A DNA stretch of 11,982 nucleotides, from the NCBI GenBank assembly GCA_026770585.1, contig MU646490.1:615934-627915 (forward strand), written 5' to 3'. The notes below the pieces were generated by a model that was not told the origin of the DNA, did not search any database, and was given only the letters and a program-made list of their open reading frames with translations. Shown here one piece after another: positions 1-5,935 of the stretch. Source of the stretch: Baffinella frigidus (Eukaryota > Cryptophyceae > Cryptomonadales > Baffinellaceae). Position 1 is the first letter of the stretch. Every line of letters starts with the position of its first letter. Made by a program: the position numbers and the translations under genes.

Positions 1-190
1 CTAAAACCCAACCCCTAAACTGTAAACCCTACACCCTAAACCCTAAACTCTACACCCTAAACCCTCCACTCTCAACCCTCAACCCTAAAACCCAAACCCT
101 GACCTGTAAACCCTACCCTATACCCTAAACCCGACACCCTAAACCCGACACCCTAATCCCGACACCCTAAACCCTACACCGTAAACCCTC
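1..190 (+). repeat. Degenerate telomere-like CCCTAAA array
   Basis: The first 190 bases are dominated by CCCTAAA heptamers and one- or two-base variants such as CCCTACA, CCCGACA and CCCTCAA. The C-rich strand reads 5' to 3' on the plus strand. The variation argues for an old interstitial array rather than a fresh chromosome end. It lies upstream of the first visible exon of the TPR gene, so it is probably intronic, though the gene's 5' end is outside the window. Confidence 0.85.
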
Positions 191-195
191 TATAG

Positions 196-220
196 GTACG
201 CGGAAACCCTAGAACTGTAG
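196..220 (+). pseudogene. Decayed fragment of first TPR exon
   Basis: After an AG at 194-195 the sequence reads GTACGCGGAAACCCTAGAA and translates as YAETLEL followed by a stop. The intact exon at 354 begins YLEALELFEK in the same phase, also directly after AG. The match covers only about 25 bases and then fades. I read it as a degenerate duplicate of the start of the downstream exon, left in the intron. A chance match is possible because the segment is short. Confidence 0.45.
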
Positions 221-353
221 GAGGTGGAGTTAGAATCCATCCGGAAAATGCTCGTATGAGCGGCCGACACGAGGTACAGTAGTGGCACAATGCGTGGAGC
301 ATGTGCAGCGGTGACGCTGGTTGTTTGGCAATAAATAGTCAATCTCTCTGCAG

Positions 354-433
354 GTACTTGGAGGCCCTAGAGCTGTTTGAGAAGAGCATCGCGATCATGG
401 GGCCCAACCACAAGCAACTTGCCACCGCGTACG
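354..433 (+). CDS. Kinesin-light-chain-like TPR gene, first visible exon
   Basis: This internal exon starts after TCTCTCTGCAG and ends before GTACAC. It has one leading base, 26 codons and one trailing base. It encodes YLEALELFEKSIAIMG and then PNHKQLATAY, helix B of one TPR plus the start of the next, in the style of the kinesin light chain / NPHP3 TPR family. Proteins of this family use paired-helix TPRs to bind peptide partners. The single trailing G joins GT at 725-726 to make a glycine codon and continues a normal TPR, which strongly supports splicing 433 to 725. The upstream exon carrying the 5' part of the gene is outside the window or not recognisable. Which protein in this large family it represents cannot be told. 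Confidence 0.8.
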
Positions 434-724
434 GTACACCCTCAACCCTACACCCTAAACCCTAAGCCCTAAACCCTAATTCCTAGACCCATCGCGATGA
501 TGGGGCCGGACCACAAGCAAGTGGCCACTGCGTACGGTACACACCCGAAGCCCTAAGCCCTACGCCCTAAGCCCTAAACCCTAAGCCCTAAGCCCTAAAC
601 CCTAAACCCTAAACCCTAAATCCTCAACCCTAAACCCTACACCCTAAACCCTACACCCTAAACCTTACACCCTAAATTCTACACCCTAAACCCTAAACCC
701 TAAACCCTAAACCCTGGACCCTAG
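434..724 (+). repeat. Intron built mostly of CCCTAAA-like repeat
   Basis: This 291-base intron begins GTACAC and ends CCCTAG. About 50 bases after the donor and nearly all of 540-719 are CCCTAAA, CCCTAAG and CCCTACA heptamers. Between them sits a decayed copy of the preceding exon (487-536). The acceptor CCCTAG is one base from the repeat unit itself. Confidence 0.75.
487..536 (+). pseudogene. Partial duplicate of first TPR exon inside its own intron
   Basis: This segment reads IAMMGPDHKQVATAY, against IAIMGPNHKQLATAY in the exon at 354-433, and ends at the same TACG followed by GTACAC. Thus the 3' half of the exon and its donor are duplicated about 100 bases downstream. After the AG at 485-486, one base more than the frame allows precedes the coding match, so inclusion of this copy would shift the frame. 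It therefore looks like a non-functional duplicate. The conserved donor means it could still compete for splicing. Confidence 0.75.
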
Positions 725-966
725 GTGGTATGGCCACCGTGTGCTACAGGCTGGGCAAGTACGAGGAAGCACTGGAGATTCACGAGAAGAGCCTCGCCAT
801 CTACCTCAACGTGCGCGGGGGGGAGCAGCAAGTGGCCGCCACGTACAACAACATGGCGAATGTGTACATGCGGATGCGTGGAAAGCAGGGGAAGTATGAG
901 ATGGCGTTGGAGCTGTATGCGAAGAGTCTGGCCATGCGGATCAAGCTGTACGGCGAGGACCACCCG
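725..966 (+). CDS. Kinesin-light-chain-like TPR gene, second visible exon
   Basis: Two leading bases (GT) complete a glycine codon with the previous exon, followed by 80 codons; the exon ends in phase 0 at CACCCG before GTAAAT. It encodes roughly two TPR units: GMATVCYRLGKYEEALEIH with EKSLAIYLNV, then TYNNMANVYMRMRGKQGKYE with MALELYAKSLAMRIKLYG and EDHP. The AxYNNMAxVY and GKYExALELYxKSLAxR patterns are the hallmark of kinesin-light-chain-type TPRs. The second unit carries a short insertion (MRGKQ) before GKYE. The methionine codon at 730 should not be taken as the start: coding similarity runs through it into the previous exon. Introns on both sides are telomere-like repeat. Confidence 0.85.
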
Positions 967-1185
967 GTAAATCCTAAATTCTGAACCCTGAACCCTAAGC
1001 CCTAAACCCTAAACCCTAAACCCTAAACCCTAAACCCTAAACCCTAAACCCTAAACCCTAAACCCGAAATTCTAAACCTAAACCCTAATCCCTGAACCCC
1101 AAACCTAAACCCCAAACCCCAAACCCTCAACCCTTAACCCCAACCCCTAAACCCTAAACCCTAAACTCCAAAACCTAAACCGTAG
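967..1185 (+). repeat. Intron built of CCCTAAA telomere-like repeat
   Basis: This 219-base intron starts GTAAATCC and ends CCGTAG. Roughly 1000-1070 is a near-perfect run of about ten CCCTAAA units, followed by more diverged CCCCAAA, CCCTCAA and CCTAAAC variants. Nothing else is in it. Sense-strand CTAAAC within each unit resembles a branch-point consensus. Confidence 0.85.
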
Positions 1186-1359
1186 GACGTGGCGAGCGCG
1201 TACAACAACATGGCGGCCGCGTACGGCGAGCAGGGCAAGAACGAGGAGGCCCTCGAGATGGTGAGCAAGAGCCTGGACATCCGCATCAGGCTCTACGGGC
1301 CTGACCACGCCTCGGTCACGGAATCGTACAACAACATGGCCGTCGTGTACGAGATGCAG
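1186..1359 (+). CDS. Kinesin-light-chain-like TPR gene, third visible exon
   Basis: This phase-0 exon of 58 codons follows CCGTAG and precedes GTTTAC. It continues the preceding EDHP with DVASAYNNMAAAYGEQGKNE, then EALEMVSKSLDIRIRLYG and PDHASVTESYNNMAVVYEMQ. It supplies one complete TPR and the first helix of the next. The DHPDVASAYNNMA junction produced by splicing 966 to 1186 is the family's usual inter-repeat sequence, which is the best evidence for the model. Both flanking introns are telomere-like repeat. It is very probably a real exon of a functional gene because there is no stop or frame break. Confidence 0.88.
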
Positions 1360-1585
1360 GTTTACCCTAAACCCTAAACCCTAAACCCTAAACCCGCAAC
1401 CCCAAACCCTCAACCCTTAACCCCAAACCCTAAACCCTAAACCCTCAACCCTCAACCCTAAACCCTAAACCCTCAACTCTAATCCCTAATCCCTAAACCC
1501 CACACCCTAAACCCTGAACCTCAAACCTTCAACCCTGAACCCCAACCCTAAACCCTAGACCTAAACCCAACCCCCTAAACCCTAG
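1360..1585 (+). repeat. Intron built of CCCTAAA telomere-like repeat
   Basis: This 226-base intron starts GTTTACCC and ends ACCCTAG. It consists entirely of CCCTAAA units and variants (CCCTCAA, CCCCAAA, CCTGAAC). The donor itself looks as if it grades straight into repeat. Confidence 0.85.
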
Positions 1586-1702
1586 GGCAAGTCCAAGGAT
1601 GCTTCTGAGCTTCTGGGAAAGGTTGAGCTGCTCAAACAACTTGAAAGAAGCTTTACGCTTGACGATTCAGGGGGGGCTTCTAGCACTGGAGACCCAGTGT
1701 AG
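1586..1702 (+). CDS. Kinesin-light-chain-like TPR gene, terminal exon
   Basis: This phase-0 terminal exon starts right after CCCTAG and stops at TAG 1700-1702. It encodes GKSKDASELLGKVELLKQLE, then RSFTLDDSGGASSTGDPV. GKSKDASELL takes the place of the usual GKYEEALELY second helix of the last TPR, followed by a polar, serine- and glycine-rich tail. Together with the three preceding exons this gives about 203 residues, C-terminal part only. The stop codon lies inside a TAGGGTCCTA motif (1700-1709) that recurs in the repeats near 2391, 2425 and 11831, so the 3' end of the gene may have been set by insertion of such a repeat. Confidence 0.75.
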   Translation, partial: GKSKDASELLGKVELLKQLERSFTLDDSGGASSTGDPV

Positions 1703-2003
1703 GGTCCTAAGCGGGAGGAATTCTAAGGGGGCGGAGGGTGGGATGGTGTGAGCGTGTGTGTGGAACGGGTGTCTGGCGTGGTGTGTGGAGCGAAGGCGTT
1801 GTGGGTAAATGCATGTACATGTACTGTGCGGAAGTGTGAGTGTCTTCATGCAAGAGGCGGTGCGCTGGTGTGCGTGGAATGCTCTCGTACAGTGGCGCAG
1901 CACTTCGCGCGAATTGTGAGCTTTTTCGTGAAAACGAGACTCTAGCGCGGGTGTGCGTGGAATGGTGCGCTGATAGAACGTGCTGTTGTGTTCATACGCC
2001 AAC
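1703..2003. other. No gene seen; GT-rich spacer after TPR gene
   Basis: This is presumed 3' untranslated and intergenic sequence. It is rich in TGTG and GCGTG. A GGTGTGCGTGGAATG segment occurs near 1866 and again near 1949, with a related stretch near 2160, so it appears to be an old imperfect duplication. Short open frames exist on both strands but have biased, low-complexity composition and are not credible genes. Confidence 0.5.
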
Positions 2004-2004
2004 G

Positions 2005-2144
2005 GACTAAAAATGGGGTAGTTAGGCCTACGGAATTGCCTACCGCAGGCTGTAGGGCTCCTATGACCAAAAAGTCCCAGGATTTGGGCCTACAGTAGGA
2101 GGTCCTAGGCAATCCCGCAGGCCTAACTACCCCATTTTTAATCC
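2005..2144. repeat. MITE-like element with 39-bp inverted terminal repeats
   Basis: The left arm (about 2005-2042) and right arm (about 2106-2144) are inverted copies of each other with few mismatches; the core AAATGGGGTAGTTAGGCC is identical. The 63-base interior holds no coding sequence. Size, long arms and lack of coding capacity fit a miniature inverted-repeat element or foldback element. I could not identify a clear target-site duplication, and the family is unknown. Confidence 0.6.
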
Positions 2145-2317
2145 ATTACCCCATTAGTGTGTGGCGCGAGTGCGTAGAGAGAACGTTGTTTGAGGCGGTC
2201 GTTGTGTTCTTACATTAGTACCAGCGGTTTGACTAATCGCGAGATTCAGTCAACCTTGTGGTTCAAAATTACGAACACGCAGGCCTCAAATTCAGTGCGG
2301 GTTCTGAAGTGACGGGT

Positions 2318-2363
2318 TCTTGTACACGAGGTATCCCTGTAGAGGGGTATCTCGAATACAAGA
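2318..2363. repeat. Imperfect inverted repeat (hairpin)
   Basis: TCTTGTACACGAGGTATCCC and GGGGTATCTCGAATACAAGA face each other across a 6-base loop and pair with a few mismatches. A second copy of one arm (GGGTTCTTG...GAGATACCC) lies around 2447-2468, so the motif is repeated locally. Probably part of a non-coding repeat. Confidence 0.5.
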
Positions 2364-2390
2364 GCCTGCACCCCCTCCCTAGGAGCGCCG

Positions 2391-2434
2391 TAGGGTCCTA
2401 CAGATCGGCTTACATGTATTACCCTAGGACCCTA
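2391..2434. repeat. Perfect 10-bp inverted repeat TAGGGTCCTA / TAGGACCCTA
   Basis: The arms at 2391-2400 and 2425-2434 are exact inverted copies. The same TAGGGTCCTA decamer occurs at 1700-1709 and 11831-11840, linking this spot to a dispersed repeat family in the window. Confidence 0.55.
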
Positions 2435-2704
2435 AATAGGGGTGGGTTCTTGTTTTTGAGATACCCGTGTGGGCGAAAGCCCTTACTTTCCTCTCGAATC
2501 AACAGCCTCTAGGGGGTTTAGGGGAGTACAGGGGTTAATCGAGCATTAGGACCCGCCCCGCCCTATTGTCCTACTTCTGCAAATCCACAGGGGAAGTCTC
2601 AATTCTTGTGGACACGACACTACAAGTATTATATAGGTTACCTTGTGACGAATTTTGGTCACGTCCTTGGGGTAGAAATTGCCTTTTGAGATGAAAATGG
2701 CTCC

Positions 2705-2736
2705 AAAGTAGCGGCAAGGATCCTTGCCGCTACTTT
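2705..2736. repeat. Perfect 32-bp palindrome, no loop
   Basis: The half-site AAAGTAGCGGCAAGGA is followed directly by its exact reverse complement, centred on GGATCC. Flanking bases do not continue the symmetry. It could be a hairpin-forming repeat tip, a protein-binding palindrome, or a junction where two inverted copies meet. Confidence 0.7.
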
Positions 2737-2931
2737 TTGACACTTCCCCTGGGGCTTTCCAGTAGTACGGTTGGCCTGTTCCTCGGACTTACATGTAGTC
2801 AGGTTCTACGGTGGGATTGCGGGTTCTTGCATTCGAAACAATGCTGGGACCCAACAAGATGAATAACATGGGAGCAAGGGGGTGGACGCACGCGGCTGTG
2901 TCAACGCTCAAGAATTCCCACCTCGTAGCTC

Positions 2932-3030
2932 TGCCTGGCTCGGGTTGACTGATTGTTTGCACTCCAAAAGTTGACGGATTTGCACCTACCCCCGGGGAAT
3001 TGACTTGCGGTCTCGCCAAATTGGCGAGGC
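2932..3030. repeat. Dispersed repeat, copy 1 of 2
   Basis: From GCCTGGCTC to GGCGAGGC this stretch aligns almost without gaps to 5051-5150, sharing blocks such as TTGACTGAT, GGGGAAT and CGGTCTC. In the minus orientation part of it reads STFGVQTISQPEPG, against STFGMKTISQNEPG in the other copy. It may be a remnant of a gene or transposon, or simply a non-coding repeat. Confidence 0.5.
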
Positions 3031-3139
3031 CAAACCGTGTGAGGCAGAGCTAGACCTCTGCTCCGGCAGGCAGCGTGTGTCCCAATCCCCGAGCATCTAA
3101 GCGTGAAGCCTTTTTGGGAGCCTTCACTTCCGTTCCGAC

Positions 3140-3166
3140 GAGAGAGAGAGAGAGAGAGAGAGAGAG
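3140..3166. repeat. (GA)13 microsatellite
   Basis: An uninterrupted GA dinucleotide tract lies about 10 bases beyond the stop codon of the minus-strand gene, so it would be a CT tract in that gene's 3' untranslated region. Confidence 0.95.
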
Positions 3167-3175
3167 GGCTTAGTT

Positions 3176-3928
3176 TTACTTTCGCGCAGGGGTTCGTCGG
3201 TAGAGCTTCCGCTCAGCATCTTTGAGGCGATCGCGCGCCTCTGCTAGTTCGCTGAACCCGGTTCTGTTGGTCACCGCAGAAAAGCGTTCGAGCCATGCAA
3301 AGTTACTCGAGTCATTTCCCGATTCTTCCGGCTCCTCCCCCGATGTCTGACCAGTGCCGCCCCCCGGCGCCTGGCCAGCATGCTCCGCCCCGCCAGCCGG
3401 AGGTTGGTCCGTGCGATTGCTGAATACAGAGATGTCGAAGTGGGGGATGACGCCCTCGATCTCTTGGAGGAGCTCTGAGGTGTCCTCGCTGTCGCGGTCC
3501 TGTTGCTCTTCGAGGGCGATGTCATCCTCGGCCTTCATCTTCTCGAGCTCCGCCAAATCTTTTTCCAGATCCCCCATCGCCGACTCGTCGGTTCTTGCCA
3601 TGGCCTCGATCCTGTCGAGGCCATCCACAGCTTCCGCCGGCGCATTCACCACTGTGTCCTGCAGATCGTCATCCGAGCCACCCTCCGAGAGCAGCCGCTG
3701 CGCTGCTACGGACATGTCCTCCACCATCACTGGAGGCTTCCTGCCGCTCCTCCGACCGACGCCGCCCCGCAAGCGCATCGCCTGCGAGCCGCTTTCTGCC
3801 AAACATCTCATGCCGCCCAGGCAAGCGACGATGCCTTGTCGATGGGGATCCACTGGGCGAGCGTCAGGGTGCGCGATTTTGAGGAGAAAAACAAGCCCCA
3901 GCAGAGGGAGCCCGCGGCAACGATTCAT
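3176..3928 (-). CDS. Secreted or organelle-targeted acidic coiled-coil protein
   Basis: This is an uninterrupted 250-codon frame on the minus strand; I do not recognise the family. Residues 1-24 look like a signal peptide: MNRCRGLPLLGLVFLL with a basic start, hydrophobic core and a likely cleavage near HPDARP. MRLRGG follows at 51-56. Residues about 95-165 are strongly charged, with heptad-like Glu/Leu spacing (DLEKDLAELEKMKAEDD), suggesting a coiled coil. About 175-215 is Gly/Pro/Glu-rich and probably disordered. The C-terminus is basic (DAERKLYRRTPARK). The start at 3928 is the first methionine after an in-frame stop at 4001-4003 and places the hydrophobic stretch at the N-terminus. In secondary-plastid algae such a leader could begin a plastid-targeting presequence; that is inference. 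Large overlapping plus-strand frames here are shadows. Confidence 0.6.
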   Translation of the reverse strand: MNRCRGLPLLGLVFLLKIAHPDARPVDPHRQGIVACLGGMRCLAESGSQAMRLRGGVGRRSGRKPPVMVEDMSVAAQRLLSEGGSDDDLQDTVVNAPAEAVDGLDRIEAMARTDESAMGDLEKDLAELEKMKAEDDIALEEQQDRDSEDTSELLQEIEGVIPHFDISVFSNRTDQPPAGGAEHAGQAPGGGTGQTSGEEPEESGNDSSNFAWLERFSAVTNRTGFSELAEARDRLKDAERKLYRRTPARK

Positions 3929-4000
3929 TCGACAGCAGCGGGGGAAATCTTCCCAGCCAGCGTACCCTTCCTCGCCGCCCGTCGACGAAGGGATCTCTCG

Positions 4001-4279
4001 TTACAGAACCGTTAAGTCCTGGATGACTTCCATCTGAAGTAGACCACATCGAGGATGTAGTTTGAGTCGTTTTAATTCTAACAAGATTCCATAAACGTTT
4101 TTTTTATTGAAGAAAAAGGGCACGCCACATCCTCGATTTGGTTCGTCTTGGAGCTCGACCAGTAGATTTTCGGCAGTGGAACGGCCGGGAAGGGCTGTCA
4201 TGAAGCGAACAGAGAGCCTCTCGCGGACTGTCAGCGTGGGCAAGGCGTCCACGAGCTCCCGCGCCGCTGAAAAACTCAT
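4001..4279 (-). CDS. Possible small hypothetical gene or exon
   Basis: A minus-strand frame of about 92 codons from a methionine at 4277-4279 to TAA at 4001-4003. It reads MSFSAARELVDALPTLTVRE, continues through LLVELQDEPN, and ends LLQMEVIQDLTVL. The first 50 residues have a helical, protein-like pattern; then comes an odd FFFNKKNVY segment encoded by an A/T-rich run containing AATAAA. The frame is open further upstream to 4639, but that part looks unlike protein and overlaps an exon on the other strand. It lies 75 bases upstream of, and in the same frame as, the 3928 gene, so the two could be exons of one gene with the TAA inside an intron. No family is recognised. Confidence 0.25.
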   Translation of the reverse strand: MSFSAARELVDALPTLTVRERLSVRFMTALPGRSTAENLLVELQDEPNRGCGVPFFFNKKNVYGILLELKRLKLHPRCGLLQMEVIQDLTVL

Positions 4280-4604
4280 CCCGGCGCCCGCCTCTCCCAC
4301 CCGTGATGTATAAACTCCCCGTCCCATTTCACCTGTTGTTGAGGGCAGACAAACGGCGATTGGGATGCCACTTGGCAGCGACGGGCAAGCGCTTTCGCGT
4401 TGAACCTTGGTCCAGGTGATGGCCAGCCGCCGGATTGATGGATTTGTGCTCCCCGGTACGCGGAATTCCCGCTCACTTCTGCTAGGAATATGGAACTGGA
4501 TGTGGGACGCAAAGAGGGGATGGGATGAAAAGGGAGAGGGGAGGCCGGATAAATGTCCCCGCATTGCATGCATTCCGAACCCTGAACCCTGCGGGGGGGA
4601 GCAG

Positions 4605-4688
4605 GAGTTGGTCGAGAGCCCGATCATGGGGTCGAACATCGCGTCGTTCTTCTCGCTCGAATCTGTCGACTTTGGGAATCGCGACGCG
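4605..4688 (+). CDS. Unrecognised TPR-containing gene, candidate exon 1
   Basis: This phase-0 exon of 28 codons follows GGGGGAGCAG, itself preceded by a short telomere-like stretch, and precedes GTCCTG. It encodes ELVESPIMGSNIASFFSLE, then SVDFGNRDA. Joined to 6121 the frame continues without interruption (…NRDA-VAAEKP…). It is the most 5' exon I can link to the chain that runs to 11121. The start of the gene is not visible; the open frame extends upstream to about 4407, so this could alternatively be a larger first exon. No domain is recognised in this piece. Confidence 0.5.
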
Positions 4689-4702
4689 GTCCTGCCCTCA
4701 AA

Positions 4703-4917
4703 AACCTAAACCTTAAACTCTGAGCTTAACCCTCAACCTCAACCCTCAACCCTACACCGTAAACCTTCAACCCTTAACCCTAACCCCCACCTCCCACCCC
4801 CTCAACCCTCAGCCCTTAACCCTCAACCCTCAACCCTAAACCCTAAACCCTAAACCCTAAACCCTAACCCCTAAAACCTAAACCCCTCAACCCTGAACCC
4901 TGACCTCTGACCCCTGA
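4703..4917 (+). repeat. Telomere-like CCCTAAA/CCCTCAA tract in intron
   Basis: A degenerate array of CCCTAAA, CCCTCAA, CCCTTAA and related heptamers, beginning just past the candidate donor at 4689. Four clean CCCTAAA units lie near 4840-4866. It has the same orientation as in the TPR gene. Confidence 0.85.
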
Positions 4918-4949
4918 ACCCCCTGCATCCAACTCCTCCCCTGGAAATT

Positions 4950-5076
4950 GAAACGATCAGCAAGCCGCTGGTACAAACCCTGCACATCGAAACGGACTGT
5001 GTGTTGAAATGGATATGTTTCGATGAGAGATAGCAGGGGGCAGCGGAGAAGCCTGGCTCATTTTGACTGATCGTTT
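4950..5076. repeat. Nested inverted repeats, MITE-like
   Basis: Outer arms AAACGATCAG (about 4950) and CTGATCGTTT (about 5066) enclose inner arms CATCGAAAC (about 4984) and GTTTCGATG (about 5017). Its right end overlaps the dispersed repeat that is shared with 2932-3030. Confidence 0.45.
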
Positions 5077-5150
5077 TCATACCAAACGTTGAAGAATTTT
5101 TACCTCAGCACTGGGGAATCAAGTTCCGGTCTCCGCGTTTTGAGGAGAGC
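5051..5150. repeat. Dispersed repeat, copy 2 of 2
   Basis: Diverged copy of 2932-3030 in the same orientation, from GCCTGGCTC to GAGGAGAGC, with near gap-free alignment and one single-base indel near the middle. Confidence 0.5.
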
Positions 5151-5166
5151 AGATTACCTCTGGCAG

Positions 5167-5210
5167 GTGAGCGGAGAAGCCAACGGATGAGGAGCACCTC
5201 ATCTCATCCG
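5167..5210 (+). pseudogene. Decayed copy A of the 6121 exon
   Basis: Preceded by GGCAG like a splice acceptor, this copy reads GTGAGCGGAGAAGCC, then GATGAGGAGCACCTCATCTC. It matches GTGGCTGCGGAGAAGCC … GAGGAGCACTTGATCATG of the exon at 6121 with substitutions and a small deletion that destroys the frame. Its 3' end lies inside the left arm of the large inverted repeat at 5192-5407, which interrupts the copy. Confidence 0.6.
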
Positions 5211-5407
5211 GACGAGCATTTATGATAAACAGGCAGTGGCAACGAAATTTGCTACACAAATGCTTTTATAATTACTAGTATGATCCATTTGGGTACTAAA
5301 TGCTACACAGATGCTTTGATAATTACTAGTATGATCCAGTTGGGTACTAAATTTCGTTGCCGTGGCGTATTTATCATAAATACTCGCCGCGATGAGATCA
5401 AGGGTGC
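5192..5407. repeat. Large inverted repeat with ~59-bp arms around a tandem duplication
   Basis: The left arm runs from GCACCTCAT (5192) to CGAAATTT (5250); the right arm runs from AAATTTCG (5349) to AGGGTGC (5407). The best-paired part is ATTTATGATAAA and GGCAACGAAATTT. The interior is two tandem copies (about 5250-5300 and 5301-5350) of a 51-base unit containing ATAATTACTAGTATGATCCA. It is probably a non-autonomous foldback element that landed at, or captured, the end of a decayed exon copy. Confidence 0.7.
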
Positions 5408-5696
5408 AACTTGCGATCTTAGCCTCTACACAGCTTTACCATAGCAAAAAAATTACCCCCCAGATAGCAAAACGGTGATTCAACTTTACCATATTTCCTT
5501 ATGTTTGTCTGAGGGACACGACAGATTCAATTCAAATCGGGGATCGAAACCAACACGGCCACCGTGTATTCCCATCGAACACCCGGGGAAACGGTGATCT
5601 GAAAGGTCGAACATCCGGGGAAACGGTGTGTTGCATTGAGCGGAGTCTTGAATCTCAATCTGATTTCGCATTACCTGATGGAAATGGAAATGCCAG

Positions 5697-5745
5697 GTGG
5701 CTGCGGAGAAACCGATCGAGTAGGAGCACCTGATCACGGAAGCTG
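5697..5745 (+). pseudogene. Decayed copy B of the 6121 exon, with in-frame stop
   Basis: This copy starts right after an AG and translates VAAEKPIE, stop, EHLITEA, against VAAEKPIEEEHLIMEA in the exon at 6121. The TAG lies at 5721-5723. The 3' part of the exon and its donor are missing. It is too damaged to be used as an exon without truncating the protein. Confidence 0.75.
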
Positions 5746-5891
5746 AGGGACGCGACAGATTCAATTCAAAACGGTATTTCGAATCGAACGGTGCCCAAAC
5801 AGTGTCATCATTTCACAGACTTTTTCGTGCAAGGGCGCGGTTATGAATTTGAGTCTGATTTCGCATTACCTGATGGAAATGGAAATGGCAG

Positions 5892-5930
5892 GTGGCCGCG
5901 AGGAGCACTTGATCATGGAGGCCAGCCGAA
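5892..5930 (+). pseudogene. Decayed copy C of the 6121 exon, 16-base deletion
   Basis: This copy starts after GGCAG with GTGGCCGCG and then jumps to AGGAGCACTTGATCATGG. Relative to the 6121 exon 16 bases are missing, which shifts the frame; the following AGGCC still matches and then similarity ends. Confidence 0.75.
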
Positions 5931-5935
5931 TCTGA

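Larger units (their letters stand above)
2435..3138. other. No gene seen; repeat-bearing intergenic region
   Basis: There is no exon with plausible coding pattern. The stretch contains a perfect 32-base palindrome (2705-2736) and one copy (about 2932-3030) of a diverged repeat whose second copy lies at about 5051-5150. An open frame on the minus strand (2789-3019) overlaps that repeat; see the findings. Confidence 0.45.
5506..5935 (+). repeat. Two tandem intron-plus-exon duplication units
   Basis: Unit 1 (about 5506-5744) and unit 2 (about 5745-5935) both begin CTGAGGGACxCGACAGATTC and both end with TTTCGCATTACCTGATGG, AAATGG, an AG and a damaged copy of the 6121 exon. The middle parts diverge; unit 1 additionally contains two copies of a roughly 30-base CGAACAxCCGGGGAAACGGTG repeat. 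Confidence 0.7.

Noticed and set aside
1-190. A true chromosome end starting at base 1
   Set aside because: The heptamers are heavily diverged, similar arrays recur throughout the window, and genes continue on the far side; an active telomere would be uniform.
730-984. A stand-alone gene starting at the methionine at 730
   Set aside because: TPR coding sequence continues upstream into the exon at 354 through an in-phase junction, and the 3' end reads into intron after the GTAAAT donor.
1748-2002. Cys-rich plus-strand and His-rich minus-strand small proteins
   Set aside because: Both derive from GT/GC-biased repeat-like sequence with no start context or conserved pattern.
3173-3928. A ubiquitin fusion protein, because of the RLRGG string
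   Set aside because: There is no ubiquitin fold before the motif; it follows a signal peptide and about 25 unrelated residues.
3354-4037. A 227-residue plus-strand open frame
   Set aside because: Antisense to the 3176-3928 gene; Ser/Arg/Pro-rich composition typical of a shadow frame, without domain pattern.
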